Positions 27,853 to 36,912 are shown, numbered from the stretch's first letter. The stretch: 64,000 nucleotides of DNA from VXRD01 sp965242535 (GCA_965242535.1 OZ251458.1:310001-374000); one strand, 5' to 3'. A program made the numbers and translations. Notes: generated by a model not told the origin, from the sequence alone.

Positions 27853-28968
27853 GTGACAACACGCAAAATGATTTGGGCATGCTTGCTGGCATTCGCCCTG
27901 ATGGGCACGCGGGCTAACGCGCAATTTGAGGACCCGCGCGTCCTCGGCGGGGAGAAGATTCGCGATCTGGAACCCATTTATCCGAATCAGGAAGAAGTCC
28001 GCCCCTCGGGCGTGAAGGCCGGGCAGAGCGGTTTTGTGTTTCTCGCATTTTCCACAGACGCGCGGCGAGGCGCCATGGCAGACGCGGGCGCAGGGCTGAT
28101 CGGCGACGCGCCCGGCGCGTTGTTCCTCAACCCAGGCTTGCTCGGGTTCGTCCACCAGCGGCAGGCGTTTTTTACCCATGCCCGATGGATCGCCGAAACC
28201 AATCACCAAGTCGCGGGCGCGGTGTTCAAAATCCCAAACGCGCCCGGCACCTTTGGCGTGGGCTTCATCACGCACGACGCGGGCGAGATCAACGGCACGG
28301 CGATAGACCCCAATCCCGCCAGCGTGGGCTACGCCGAGACGGGCGCGTTCACCACCTCGAATTACGCCTTGTCCGCGGGATGGGGGTTTCAGATTACGGA
28401 TCGATTCTCGGTGGGCGCGATGGCGCGGTTTGCCCATCAAAACCTGGGGCAAAGCACGGTTTTTATCGGCGGTAGCCGGCAGACGCGGTCGAATAGTCTC
28501 AATGCGTTTGCCGTGGATATCGGCACGTATTTCAACACGGGATTTCGCAATTTGGCAATCGCGATGAGCGTGCGAAACTTCAGCCAGGAAAAGGAATTTC
28601 AGCGCGAGCGGTTCGAGTTGCCCCGCGCGTTCCGCTTGGGCCTCGTCTTCGATCTGATTTCCCTGTATGGGCGAACGCCCGCGCCGCATCACCTCGAGCT
28701 CGTCACCGAGATCGACAGCCCCATCGACTTTGACGAGCGCACGCTTTTGGGGATGGAATATCGGTTCAAACCCGCGACCTCTGCGATGGGCTTTGCCCTG
28801 CGCGGCGGGTATAAGTACAACCACGATACCGAAGACTATTCCTTCGGCGGCGGCGTCCATTACAAAACCGAGTCCGGAAGGGGCGTTCACATCGACTACG
28901 CCTTCAAGCACTTCAACGCTTCTTTCTTCGATTCCGTGCAGATGGTGAGCGCGGCGATCAGTTTCTGA
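27853..28968 (+). CDS. PorV/PorQ-like outer-membrane protein
   Basis: 371 residues from GTG at 27853 with GGAGGC upstream. A signal peptide ends ANAQFEDP. SGFVFLAFSTDARRGAMADAG and GDAPGALFLNPGLLG form the PorV/PorQ motif block, followed by Gly-rich alternating barrel strands to a terminal F (VSAAISF). It follows the sorted secreted protein by 20 bases, so the two are probably co-transcribed. A role as a shuttle or anchor for that protein, by analogy with PorV of type IX secretion, is inferred. Confidence 0.82.
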   Translation: MTTRKMIWACLLAFALMGTRANAQFEDPRVLGGEKIRDLEPIYPNQEEVRPSGVKAGQSGFVFLAFSTDARRGAMADAGAGLIGDAPGALFLNPGLLGFVHQRQAFFTHARWIAETNHQVAGAVFKIPNAPGTFGVGFITHDAGEINGTAIDPNPASVGYAETGAFTTSNYALSAGWGFQITDRFSVGAMARFAHQNLGQSTVFIGGSRQTRSNSLNAFAVDIGTYFNTGFRNLAIAMSVRNFSQEKEFQRERFELPRAFRLGLVFDLISLYGRTPAPHHLELVTEIDSPIDFDERTLLGMEYRFKPATSAMGFALRGGYKYNHDTEDYSFGGGVHYKTESGRGVHIDYAFKHFNASFFDSVQMVSAAISF

Positions 28969-28989
28969 TCGGCACCCGCATCGCAAACA

Positions 28990-29029
28990 AAAACGGCGGT
29001 GGATGTCTATTTATCCATCGCCGTTTTCG
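28990..29029 (+). terminator. Intrinsic terminator after the PorV-like gene
   Basis: AAAACGGCG..TGGAT and ATCCA.CGCCGTTTT pair to form a long stem with a short loop. A-rich and T-rich sides allow action in both directions, also ending the convergent coiled-coil gene. Confidence 0.8.
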
Positions 29030-29053
29030 CGCTACACGGGAAGAAAGGCAAAA

Positions 29054-29773
29054 CTAAGGAGTGGCGGCGGGGCCGAACAGGCGGTTGATCATCGTCATCA
29101 AGCCGATAGCGAGCACCAACAGGCCACCCAACTTGATCGTCATCCGCAGTTCAAGGGCTCGCATCTCGGCACGCAGAGAAGTTTCCATCTTCTCCATGTC
29201 GCTCCGCACAGACACGATCTCGCCGTGCAACCTCGCCTCGGTTTTCTCCAGTTTGTCGTGCAAAAGACCAATCTCGGCACGCAGAGCGGCCTCGGTTTTC
29301 TCGATCTCGCCGCGCAGGGTCGCCTCCATTTTCTCCATGTCGCTCCGCAAAGCCGCGATCTCGCCGCGCAGGGTCGCTTCCATCTTCTCCATGTCGCTCC
29401 GCAAAGCCGCGATCTCGGCACGCAGAGAAGTCTCCAATTTTTCCATGTCGCTCCGCAGGGTCGCTTCCATTTTTTTCATGTCGCTCCGCAAAGCCGCGAT
29501 CTCGGCACGCAGAGAAGTTTCCATTTTCTCCATGTCGGTTCGCACCGCCCCGATCTCGCCGTGCAGGGCCGTTTCCATTTTCTTCATGTCGGTTCGCACC
29601 GCCCCGATCTCGCCGTGCAACGTCGCCTCGGTTTTCTCCAACCCATCCCGAGTCGCGATATCCTCGCCGAGCCCTTCGGCAAACGTGTCCACCAAGGCCC
29701 GCGCTTGTCGCTCGTTAAAGCCGGCTTCATCCCGCAACCGCATCGCCGCCTTGAGCGTATCGAATCCAATCAT
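29054..29773 (-). CDS. DUF1640-like coiled-coil membrane-anchored protein
   Basis: 239 residues from the ATG at 29773 (AGGAG upstream). The N-terminus MIGFDTLKAAMRLRDEAGFN and FNERQARALVDTFAEGL matches DUF1640/CCDC90-type proteins. Residues about 55-205 are a regular coiled coil built from near-identical units such as RAEIAALRSDMEKMEATL, about nine copies, with the DNA equally repetitive. A single membrane helix (LGGLLVLAIGLMTMINRLFG) ends the protein. Function is unknown; related mitochondrial proteins regulate the calcium uniporter. Unit number probably varies between strains. Confidence 0.72.
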   Translation of the reverse strand: MIGFDTLKAAMRLRDEAGFNERQARALVDTFAEGLGEDIATRDGLEKTEATLHGEIGAVRTDMKKMETALHGEIGAVRTDMEKMETSLRAEIAALRSDMKKMEATLRSDMEKLETSLRAEIAALRSDMEKMEATLRGEIAALRSDMEKMEATLRGEIEKTEAALRAEIGLLHDKLEKTEARLHGEIVSVRSDMEKMETSLRAEMRALELRMTIKLGGLLVLAIGLMTMINRLFGPAATP

Positions 29774-29811
29774 TTTGGTTCTCCTTGAGAAAGTATGTAC
29801 AGGGGATCGTT

Positions 29812-30867
29812 TTACATCAATCCGCCTTTGACCGCAATTTTGATCGCGTCTTTGTCGTCGAGGCGATACCCGCTGTGTAGCGCGTTGAAGCCTTCGGCCA
29901 CGCGGTCGAGCGGGATCGTGTGGCTGACGAGGTCTGCAAAGGCGTATTCGTTGCGTTCGAGAATGGGAAGCGCGCGCACGAAGTGTTCGGGGCCGCTCGC
30001 CCAAACGGCTTCGAGGCGCAGGTTGCGGCGCATGAACATCTGATTGGGATTGCAGTCAAAGGACCCCACATCGACGAAATGCCCCATGGCGACGTACGTG
30101 CCGCTGTGCCGCAAAAACGTCACGCCTTCGGGAATGGCCGGCAAAAATCCCGCGCATTCAAACACGACATCTGCCCCCTCGCCGCGGGGCGTGTTCTCGC
30201 GCGCGATTTTGGCGCGCTCTTCGGGATCGGGTACGTCGGCGATGTCGATGGTGAGATCCGCGCCCAGGCGTTCGGCCAGTTCCAGCCTGCCTTTGGGCCC
30301 GCCGACCATGATGAGGCGGCCCGCGCCGCTGACTTTGGCCGCGACGAGTGTGAGCAGGCCAATCGCGCCCGAACCCTGCACCGCGACCGTATCGCCAAAT
30401 TGCAGGCCCGAGCGCATCGCGCCGTGTACGCCAATGGTAAAAGGCTCGGTGATGACCGCGACCTCGGCGGGCATGTCGGTCTTGAGCACCACGGTGTCCG
30501 GGTTCCACAAATAAATGTATTCGCCAAACCCGCCGCGCAAGTACGGGGCTTCTTCGGCTTGCAAAAAACCGTACGCGCCTCGATTCGTGCCGGGCGCGAA
30601 GAGCACGCGATCTCCGGGCGCGAGGGGATTGCCCAAGTAATCGGTTTTCGCACCCGCGCCCAGGCTGTCGATGATGCCCACGTTTTCATGGCCGAGGATG
30701 ATTTCGCCCTGCAACCGCTGGTATTCCCAGTTGTGCAGGTCTGTACCGCAGATGCCTGCGAGTTCTTGTTTGAGCAAAATCGCGCCCGGTTCTGGATCGG
30801 GAACGGGGTATTCGCGGAGTTCAAATTTTTCGCCGCTCATCACCGCGGCGCGTCCAATGCGTGCCAT
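29812..30867 (-). CDS. Zinc-type (MDR) alcohol dehydrogenase
   Basis: 351 residues. The catalytic zinc site is seen in AGICGTDLHNWE and GHENVG, and the Rossmann motif in VAVQGSGAIGLLTLVAAKVSGAG (given in part). The four-cysteine structural zinc loop usual in this superfamily is absent (FAPGTNRGAYGF takes its place). Substrate is unknown, probably a polyol or sugar alcohol. The ATG at 30867 has AAGGAGC upstream; the frame is open upstream to 31311, but that stretch overlaps a divergent gene. It lies just upstream of the coiled-coil gene on the opposite side of a 38-bp gap. Confidence 0.87.
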   Translation of the reverse strand: MARIGRAAVMSGEKFELREYPVPDPEPGAILLKQELAGICGTDLHNWEYQRLQGEIILGHENVGIIDSLGAGAKTDYLGNPLAPGDRVLFAPGTNRGAYGFLQAEEAPYLRGGFGEYIYLWNPDTVVLKTDMPAEVAVITEPFTIGVHGAMRSGLQFGDTVAVQGSGAIGLLTLVAAKVSGAGRLIMVGGPKGRLELAERLGADLTIDIADVPDPEERAKIARENTPRGEGADVVFECAGFLPAIPEGVTFLRHSGTYVAMGHFVDVGSFDCNPNQMFMRRNLRLEAVWASGPEHFVRALPILERNEYAFADLVSHTIPLDRVAEGFNALHSGYRLDDKDAIKIAVKGGLM

Positions 30868-31135
30868 GTTCAAGCTCCTTGGGGTTGTGATGTGACGCAG
30901 ACTCGAGTCGGTTGGTAAAGTGTAATTTCCCCGCTCGTACGACAATAAATGGGGAACGGGAACCCAAGTCAAGCCAATTTGTCCGCGAGGCCATTTTCCC
31001 AATGCGCCGGAATAGACGGCCCCTCTTTCGGCAGGGACAGCGACGCGTCGCTCCCCGAACTGACGATTGACAACCGCTCCATTTTCCGATATTTTAATCG
31101 AAACGCCGGGATCACCCCTTTCAGGAGGAGACGTC

Positions 31136-31762
31136 ATGAAACACTGGCTGATGTATTTGGTCGTCGGTCTGTTGGCCTTGGGCACACCCGCTCGGGCCGA
31201 TATTGTCGGGGAGGAGGAAACCGAGGGCACGGGCGGCATCGACACCGGGCCTATCCGCGCCGGGCAGTTGGAGGTGACGCCGATTATCTCGTGGCGATTT
31301 TCCAGCGGCAATTTTTTCTATCGCGCGGGCATTCAAGTGGCTTATGCCTTCAACTCATGGCACCAAATCGGCGGGGCATTTGTCGCGGGGAATCGCGACC
31401 GGTTTGAACGGCGCGGTTTGCCCGGATCGCAAGATCAAATACTCGATAATGCGACCGTGGATGCCCGCGGCCGTTATTTGGACGAGAGCGAGGGATTCGG
31501 ATCTTCGGTATCGGGGTTCTACCGATTGAATCTGCCCATCAAACTCGAAAAGCGCACCTTTCCGTTTTTAGAGGGCTTTGCCGCGCGCGACTTTTGGGGA
31601 TGGGGCAATGTGAGTGAATTGGGCGGCGGCGCAGGCGTTCGCAAAGGGGTCTCAAAACACGCGGCTATGAATGCCATGTACGGGTATTCGGTCCTCTTTG
31701 CCAATGGCAACCGCACCACGCGCCATTTTGTGACGGTGGGCATGTCCGTGTTCTTTAGGTAA
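31136..31762 (+). CDS. Small outer-membrane beta-barrel protein
   Basis: 208 residues. A signal peptide MKHWLMYLVVGLLALGTPAR ends at ADIV. The rest alternates polar and apolar residues with many Gly and aromatics (SWRFSSGNFFYRAGIQVAYAF in part) and ends FVTVGMSVFFR, with a Phe near the end as in barrels inserted by BamA. It resembles small OmpA/OmpW-like barrels, without a specific family match. ATG at 31136 with AGGAGGAG upstream. radA starts 14 bases after its stop. Confidence 0.7.
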   Translation: MKHWLMYLVVGLLALGTPARADIVGEEETEGTGGIDTGPIRAGQLEVTPIISWRFSSGNFFYRAGIQVAYAFNSWHQIGGAFVAGNRDRFERRGLPGSQDQILDNATVDARGRYLDESEGFGSSVSGFYRLNLPIKLEKRTFPFLEGFAARDFWGWGNVSELGGGAGVRKGVSKHAAMNAMYGYSVLFANGNRTTRHFVTVGMSVFFR

Positions 31763-31776
31763 AGTAGAGGGAGGCC

Positions 31777-33132
31777 ATGGGCAAAGTGCGCGTGCGGTAC
31801 GTGTGTCAGGAATGCGGCGCGGATGCGAGGCGGTGGTTTGGCAGGTGCATCGCTTGCGGCGCGTGGAACTCGTGCGTTGAAGAAACGCCATTGCCAAAGC
31901 GAAATTCGGGCGCGTTGGTCGCGGCAGATCCGCCACAGCCGATTACGGAAGTGAAAGGCGGCAGCGAAGACCGCATCGAGACGGCCATCGGCGAATTTGA
32001 CCGCACCTTGGGCGGGGGCATCGTGCCCGGCATGGCCGCGCTCGTCGGCGGGGATCCCGGCATCGGCAAATCCACTTTGCTCTTGCAGGGGGCGTCGCAA
32101 CTCGCATTTTCCGGCATGAAGGCGCTGTACGTCTCCGCAGAGGAATCGCCCCGGCAAACGCGGATGCGCGCACAAAGGGTCGGCGCGTTGTGCGATGAGT
32201 TGTTCTTGATTTCCGAATCCAATCTCGATCTGATTTGCGCCCATATCGAATCCATGCGACCCGCTGCGGTCGTGGTCGATTCGGTGCAGACCATTTTCAG
32301 CCCGGATTTGCAAAGCGCGCCCGGCAGCGTGGCGCAGGTCAGGGAATCCTCTGCAAAGCTGGTCGCGCTGGGCAAACGCCTGGGCACGGCGATTTTTTTG
32401 ATCGGACACGTCACCAAAGAGGGCACGGTGGCCGGGCCGCGCGTGCTCGAGCACATCGTGGATACGGTGCTGTATTTGGAGGGCGAACGGCACGGCGCGT
32501 TTCGCATTTTGCGGGCCGCGAAAAATCGGTTTGGATCGACGAATGAGATCGGCATTTTTGAAATGCGCGATGAGGGAATGGTCGAAGTGGATAACCCCTC
32601 GCAGGTGTTTTTGCCCGACCGAGACGCGGAAAGAGAAGGCGCGGCCATCGTTTGCACGGTCGAGGGCACAAGGCCCATTTTGGTCGAAATCCAGGCCCTC
32701 GTCAGCCGCAGCAATTTCGGGTATCCGCAGCGCGTATCCACCGGGTTTGATGCGCGGCGCATGGCGATTTTGATCGCCGTGCTCGAGAAGCGGTCGGGCC
32801 TGCAACTGGGCGGCGAGGATATTTTCTTAAATGTCGCGGGGGGGTTGCGCGTCGATGAACCGGCCGTGGATTTGGGCGTGGCGATGGCGATGGCGTCGAG
32901 TTTTCGCAGCAAACAGATGCCCGGCGACACGGTCGTGATCGGCGAAGTGGGCCTCGGCGGCGAAGTCCGCGCCGTGGGGCAAATCGAGCGCAGAATGGCC
33001 GAGGCGCGCAAACTGGGCTTTGCGCGGTGCGTTGCGGCCAAAGCCAATTTGAGCGGCGCGCGCATTCCCGATGGCCTGTCGCTGATCGGGGTTCAAGACG
33101 TGGATGCCGCGCAAGACGTGGTGTTTTCTTAG
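31777..33132 (+). CDS. radA: DNA repair protein RadA
   Basis: 451 residues with the full RadA plan: N-terminal zinc finger CxxC...CxxC (VCQECGADA, GRCIACGAW), RecA-like ATPase with Walker A GGDPGIGKST, the RadA signature KNRFGST, and a C-terminal Lon-protease-like domain (LNVAGGLRVDEPAVDLGVAMAMA in part). RadA helps branch migration and processing of recombination intermediates. The gene is directly followed by kptA (22 bases) and a diadenylate cyclase gene, recalling the radA-disA pairing of Firmicutes. Confidence 0.95.
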   Translation: MGKVRVRYVCQECGADARRWFGRCIACGAWNSCVEETPLPKRNSGALVAADPPQPITEVKGGSEDRIETAIGEFDRTLGGGIVPGMAALVGGDPGIGKSTLLLQGASQLAFSGMKALYVSAEESPRQTRMRAQRVGALCDELFLISESNLDLICAHIESMRPAAVVVDSVQTIFSPDLQSAPGSVAQVRESSAKLVALGKRLGTAIFLIGHVTKEGTVAGPRVLEHIVDTVLYLEGERHGAFRILRAAKNRFGSTNEIGIFEMRDEGMVEVDNPSQVFLPDRDAEREGAAIVCTVEGTRPILVEIQALVSRSNFGYPQRVSTGFDARRMAILIAVLEKRSGLQLGGEDIFLNVAGGLRVDEPAVDLGVAMAMASSFRSKQMPGDTVVIGEVGLGGEVRAVGQIERRMAEARKLGFARCVAAKANLSGARIPDGLSLIGVQDVDAAQDVVFS

Positions 33133-33154
33133 GCGAACAAACAGGAGAAGGGGC

Positions 33155-33808
33155 ATGAGAACGATGAGAAGGCGCGAGGAGTCAAACCCGAGCGGGCGCA
33201 TGAGGCCGCAAACCATTTCCAAATTGTTGTCCTTGATGTTGCGGCACAGGCCCGACGAGTTTGGGTTGGAGGTCGATAGACACGGATTTGCCGAGCTGGA
33301 CGCGGTCGTGCGGGCGTTTCAAGGCAAAAATCCGCAATTCGCCCTTGAAGATATCGAAAAAGTGGTTTATGATGGCGAGAAGGCGCGGTTTGAAATTGTG
33401 GACGACCGCATCCGCGCGCGTTACGGACACAGTTTTTCCATCGATCTGGGCCTCGACCCGTCAGAGCCGCCCGAGTTTTTGTACAAGGGCGTGGCGGCCG
33501 CCGATGTCGAGCGCCTGTTGGCCGAGGGCCTCGCGCCCGGCGACCGCGATTACGTGCATCTGTCGTTTGACGCCGAGGTGGCGGCCCAGCTGAGTGCGCG
33601 GCCCGGCCGCCGGGGGGCCGTCCTCAATATCGCGGCTGCCCGCGCCCACGATGCAGGCGTGGCGTTTTACGATTGCGGCCCGACCATTTTGACCAAACAC
33701 GTCCCCGGTGAATTTCTGGCTTTGGAACGGGCGGGCACTGGGCAAAGTGAGTCGTTTGCGCGGGAAAAGATGACGTACGGACGGCGGCGACGCTTTGCGC
33801 GGCGATGA
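33155..33808 (+). CDS. kptA: RNA 2'-phosphotransferase Tpt1/KptA
   Basis: 217 residues. SKLLSLMLRHRPDEFGL and VDRHGFAELDAVV at the N-terminus, then ARYGHS, LYKGV and YVHLS are the conserved Tpt1/KptA motifs; the R-H-R-R type catalytic set is represented by the Arg of LRHRP, His of RYGHS and later Arg residues. KptA moves a 2'-phosphate from RNA to NAD. In bacteria it lacks the eukaryotic splicing context and its role is unclear. ATG at 33155 has ACAGGAGAAG upstream; a stretch of about 28 basic residues precedes the core domain. It lies between radA and a diadenylate cyclase gene. Confidence 0.9.
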   Translation: MRTMRRREESNPSGRMRPQTISKLLSLMLRHRPDEFGLEVDRHGFAELDAVVRAFQGKNPQFALEDIEKVVYDGEKARFEIVDDRIRARYGHSFSIDLGLDPSEPPEFLYKGVAAADVERLLAEGLAPGDRDYVHLSFDAEVAAQLSARPGRRGAVLNIAAARAHDAGVAFYDCGPTILTKHVPGEFLALERAGTGQSESFAREKMTYGRRRRFARR

Positions 33809-33862
33809 TTTGAAATTTCTTCACGAACCTCCTGCGGCCCTCCGCAACGGGGAGGGTCCACG

Positions 33863-34780
33863 ATGAAACCAGCGAAAAACATGGATCAATCACACGCGAC
33901 GCAGTCCCTGATCGACACGGCCGCAAATTTGGCGCGGGACACCTGCGCCGATATGATTTTGCTCGCGACCCATTCCGGCGTGACCCACGCGGCTGTTCAG
34001 AAACTCAACGCCATCTGTCCCGTCTTGGTCGCGACCGAGAACGAGTACTTTTTGTGCGGCATCGAAAAGACCGGGGCGCGGCGTTTGGTTTATGATGGCC
34101 GCAATGACGGCGCGCACTTCGAGCGCGTGCGGCAATGCGTCATCAAGGGCATGGATGAGGGGTATATTCGCCGGGGCACGCGCCTGGTGTGCCTTTGTCG
34201 CACGCTGGCCCCGCGGGGGGTCGACGCGCTGATGGTGCTGGATACGGGTGTTGGATTCGACGGATACGATCCGGCCGATATTTCAAAACTGACGGGCGAT
34301 TTGCCCGTTCGCGTTGTCAAAACCGTGCTCGATATCGCGATCAGCATTGGAAACGAGGGGCGCGAGGGCGAACCCGTCGGCACTTTATTTGTCATTGGCG
34401 ATTCCAAACGGGTTTTGCGCCATTCGCGGTCGATGACATTCGATCCTTTTCGCGGCTATTCCGAAGATGCCAAAAACATCTGCAATCCCGATGTCCACGA
34501 AGGGGTCAAAGAAGTGTCGCTGATGGACGGCGCGTTCATCATTCGGGAAGACGGGGTTATCCTGTCGGGAGGACGCTATATTTCCGCGAGTATGCGCGGC
34601 CTCGTTTTGCCCAAGGGGCTGGGCGCGCGGCATGTGGCTGCGGCATCGATTACCAAAACCACCCACGCGATAGCACTGGCGGTTTCCGAATCAACCGGAA
34701 CGGTTCGCGCATTTAAGCGGGGCAAAATCGTTTTGCAAATCAACGCGAATCAACGGCACCTCAAACAAGACAGGCGGTAA
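33863..34780 (+). CDS. Diadenylate cyclase, DacZ/CdaZ-like architecture
   Basis: 305 residues. The C-terminal half is a DAC (DisA_N) domain: LMDGAFIIREDG (DGA motif), LSGGRYISAS and GARHVAAASITKTTHAIALA in part (the RHxAA active-site loop), and VSESTGTVRAF. It should join two ATP into c-di-AMP. The N-terminal half (CADMILLATHSGVTHAAVQKLN in part) resembles a pyruvate kinase C-terminal-type domain, which is the architecture called CdaZ/DacZ, best known from archaea. It lacks the DNA-binding HhH part of DisA and the membrane helices of CdaA. ATG at 33863 with GGGGAGGG upstream. Confidence 0.82.
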   Translation: MKPAKNMDQSHATQSLIDTAANLARDTCADMILLATHSGVTHAAVQKLNAICPVLVATENEYFLCGIEKTGARRLVYDGRNDGAHFERVRQCVIKGMDEGYIRRGTRLVCLCRTLAPRGVDALMVLDTGVGFDGYDPADISKLTGDLPVRVVKTVLDIAISIGNEGREGEPVGTLFVIGDSKRVLRHSRSMTFDPFRGYSEDAKNICNPDVHEGVKEVSLMDGAFIIREDGVILSGGRYISASMRGLVLPKGLGARHVAAASITKTTHAIALAVSESTGTVRAFKRGKIVLQINANQRHLKQDRR

Positions 34781-34825
34781 GCGATTCGGGACGACGGCGG
34801 CTGATCGCTCATTTTTTTTCTCAAA

Positions 34826-36130
34826 ATGTTCACACGACGATGGATTGTCCCCCTGTCGACCGGGGCGATCACGATAGGCAGTTTTGTTGCGATGCTGGCA
34901 TGGAGCGGGCGAGTGCCGGTTTTTTTTGTGCTTTTTGGCATGGCATCGATGGCCTATCTGATCGCGGTTTGGCATTGCGAACGCATGCCCTTGTCGGCGA
35001 TAGTGATCGCCGGCATCGCGTTTCGGGTAATGATGCTCTTTGCCACCCCCGCGCTGTCCGATGATATTTATCGCTATGCGTGGGATGGGCGCGTGCAGTG
35101 GGCGGGCATCAATCCCTATCGGTTCGCGCCGGTCGCGGCCGAGTTGGCGCATTTGCGAGACGCGCGCATTTATCCCAATATTAACCACCCCGACTTGCCG
35201 ACCATTTATCCGCCCGGCGCGCAAGTGGCGTTCTGGTTGGGCTATGGCATATCCGGGGGGATCGCGGGCATCAAGGCGTTGCTCGCGTGCGCGGATCTGA
35301 TCGCGGGATGGCTGTTGGTGCGGTTGCTCGGGCATTTCAATCAACGACCGCAATGGGTTTTGATCTATCTGTGGCATCCGCTCGTGGTGGTGGAGATCGC
35401 GGGCAATGGGCATCTCGAATCCCTCGGCATTGTCGCGCTGTTGGCCGCGTTGTACTTTTTTGTCAAAGGACGGGATCGCCTCGCGGCCGTCGCGCTGGCC
35501 GGGGGCATTTTGGCGAAGTTCTTCCCGCTCGTTTTGTTGCCCGCGTTCGCGCGCTGGAAAGGGTGGCGCCCGCCGAACTGGCCCGCGTTGCTCATCGCGC
35601 CTGGGGTGGTGATTTTGGGTTATTTGCCGTTCGCCTGGACGGGCGCGCCGGTTTTTGGCAGTTTGGGTACGTACGCCCAACACTGGTCGTTTAACAGCGC
35701 GGCATTCGATGTCCTCATGTTGCTTTGCGGCGACGGGCAACTCGCGCGGGGCATCATCGCCGCGCTTTTTGTGGGGATCGCGCTGTGGCTCTCATGGCGG
35801 CGCGTGTCCGCATTGCGCCATGCGTATCTGATCGTTGCGGCCTTCGTGCTGCTAACGCCCACGTTGCATGCGTGGTACGCGGTGTGGCTGATCCCGTTTC
35901 TCGCGTTTTATCGGCAACCCGCGCTGATCGCGTTTTCCCTGCTGGTGGTTTTGTCCTACCACGTTTTGATTCCATACAGAGCCGACGGCGCGTGGGAAGA
36001 AGCCCCGTGGGTGCAATGGGTCGAATTTGGCGGCGCGGCCCTGGTGGGCATCGCGGCTTGGCACTTCAAACGCAGGGAAATCTTGACGAAAATAAGACAT
36101 TTTTTTAAGCTGAACCGCAGTGCGCGATAA
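34826..36130 (+). CDS. GT87-like (DUF2029) membrane glycosyltransferase
   Basis: 434 residues with about ten membrane segments. LSDDIYRYAWDGRVQWAGIN, then PYRFAP, lies in the first outer loop, with the paired acidic residues expected of GT-C mannosyltransferases that use polyprenyl-phosphate sugars. WHPLVVVEIAGNGHLES and ILAKFFPLVLLPAF are further family marks. The sugar and acceptor are unknown. ATG at 34826 follows the cyclase gene by 45 bases, on the same strand. Confidence 0.8.
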   Translation: MFTRRWIVPLSTGAITIGSFVAMLAWSGRVPVFFVLFGMASMAYLIAVWHCERMPLSAIVIAGIAFRVMMLFATPALSDDIYRYAWDGRVQWAGINPYRFAPVAAELAHLRDARIYPNINHPDLPTIYPPGAQVAFWLGYGISGGIAGIKALLACADLIAGWLLVRLLGHFNQRPQWVLIYLWHPLVVVEIAGNGHLESLGIVALLAALYFFVKGRDRLAAVALAGGILAKFFPLVLLPAFARWKGWRPPNWPALLIAPGVVILGYLPFAWTGAPVFGSLGTYAQHWSFNSAAFDVLMLLCGDGQLARGIIAALFVGIALWLSWRRVSALRHAYLIVAAFVLLTPTLHAWYAVWLIPFLAFYRQPALIAFSLLVVLSYHVLIPYRADGAWEEAPWVQWVEFGGAALVGIAAWHFKRREILTKIRHFFKLNRSAR

Positions 36131-36168
36131 AATGGACGCCCAGGCGCATGATTTGGGGTTGAGGACGA

Positions 36169-36340
36169 GGACAGGCACGGGGGCCTGTCCCTACATATTG
36201 GGAATCGCCCTCGTCAGTCAAACTTTAGACATTGCGGGCGAGGACAGGCACGGGGGCCTGTCCCTACATATTGGGAATCGCCCTCGTCAGTCAAACTTTA
36301 GACATTGCGGGCGAGGACAGGCACGGGGGCCTGTCCCTAC
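36169..36340. repeat. Three GGACAGGC palindromes in a 73-bp tandem array
   Basis: Palindromes at 36169-36194, 36242-36267 and 36315-36340 are spaced exactly 73 bases apart. The text between the copies is the same each time (ATATTGGGAATCGCCC, then GTCAGTCAAACTTTAG), so this is a tandem duplication, not a CRISPR array. It fills most of the 295-base gap between the GT87 and TPR genes. Confidence 0.9.
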
Positions 36341-36425
36341 GATTGATGAGGGCAGGGGTTGGGATTGACCACGGACCGCTCGTTTATTCGCGTTTTTGAA
36401 AACGTATGATCAAAAGGAGAAATAG

Positions 36426-36908
36426 ATGGTGAGATTCATGTCCCTGTTCTTCGCGTCGCTGTTGTTGGCATGCGGCGGGCAGAATAAGATGGCGGATGCT
36501 CTGTTTGAAGAGGGCGAAAAGGCCACGCATGACGTGGCGACGCATGGCGCGGCCGAGGCCAAGTTGTCGGAGTTTTTGACGCGGTTTCCAGACGATCCAC
36601 GCGCCGAGGTGGCCCTGCAAGGCCTGGCGCGGGTGTTGATGAACCTGCAAAAATACCCCGAGGCCATTGCGCGATACGAAAGCCTGATCGAGCGGTTTCC
36701 GCAGAGCCGGTATTGCGTGCAAGCGCGATTTATGATCGGCTATATCCACGATCAACAAGGCGATTACGAAAAGGCGCGATTGGCCTATCAGCAGGTCGTC
36801 GATGCGTATCCGACCTCTGAATTGGCAGACGATGCCAAAATTTCGATTCAGAACTTGGGCAAGGCGCCCGAGCAGTGGTTGCGTTCCAAACCCATCAGCC
36901 GAGAGTGA
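36426..36908 (+). CDS. TPR-repeat lipoprotein
   Basis: 160 residues. The signal peptide ends in a lipobox LLLACGG, so Cys-17 is probably lipidated. The rest is TPR-like: KLSEFLTRFPDDPRAEVALQG, YPEAIARYESLIERFPQSRY and DYEKARLAYQQVVDAYPTSE, as in BamD/YbgF-type proteins. It may serve as an outer-membrane scaffold. The moxR-type gene starts four bases after its stop, so it heads an operon. Confidence 0.78.
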   Translation: MVRFMSLFFASLLLACGGQNKMADALFEEGEKATHDVATHGAAEAKLSEFLTRFPDDPRAEVALQGLARVLMNLQKYPEAIARYESLIERFPQSRYCVQARFMIGYIHDQQGDYEKARLAYQQVVDAYPTSELADDAKISIQNLGKAPEQWLRSKPISRE

Positions 36909-36912
36909 TGCG

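Noticed and set aside
31519..32805. 428-codon minus-strand frame opposite radA
   Set aside because: It is the shadow of radA, whose motifs are unambiguous.
36169..36340. Three evenly spaced palindromes as a possible CRISPR array
   Set aside because: The sequences between the repeats are the same each time, so this is a tandem duplication, not an array with different spacers.
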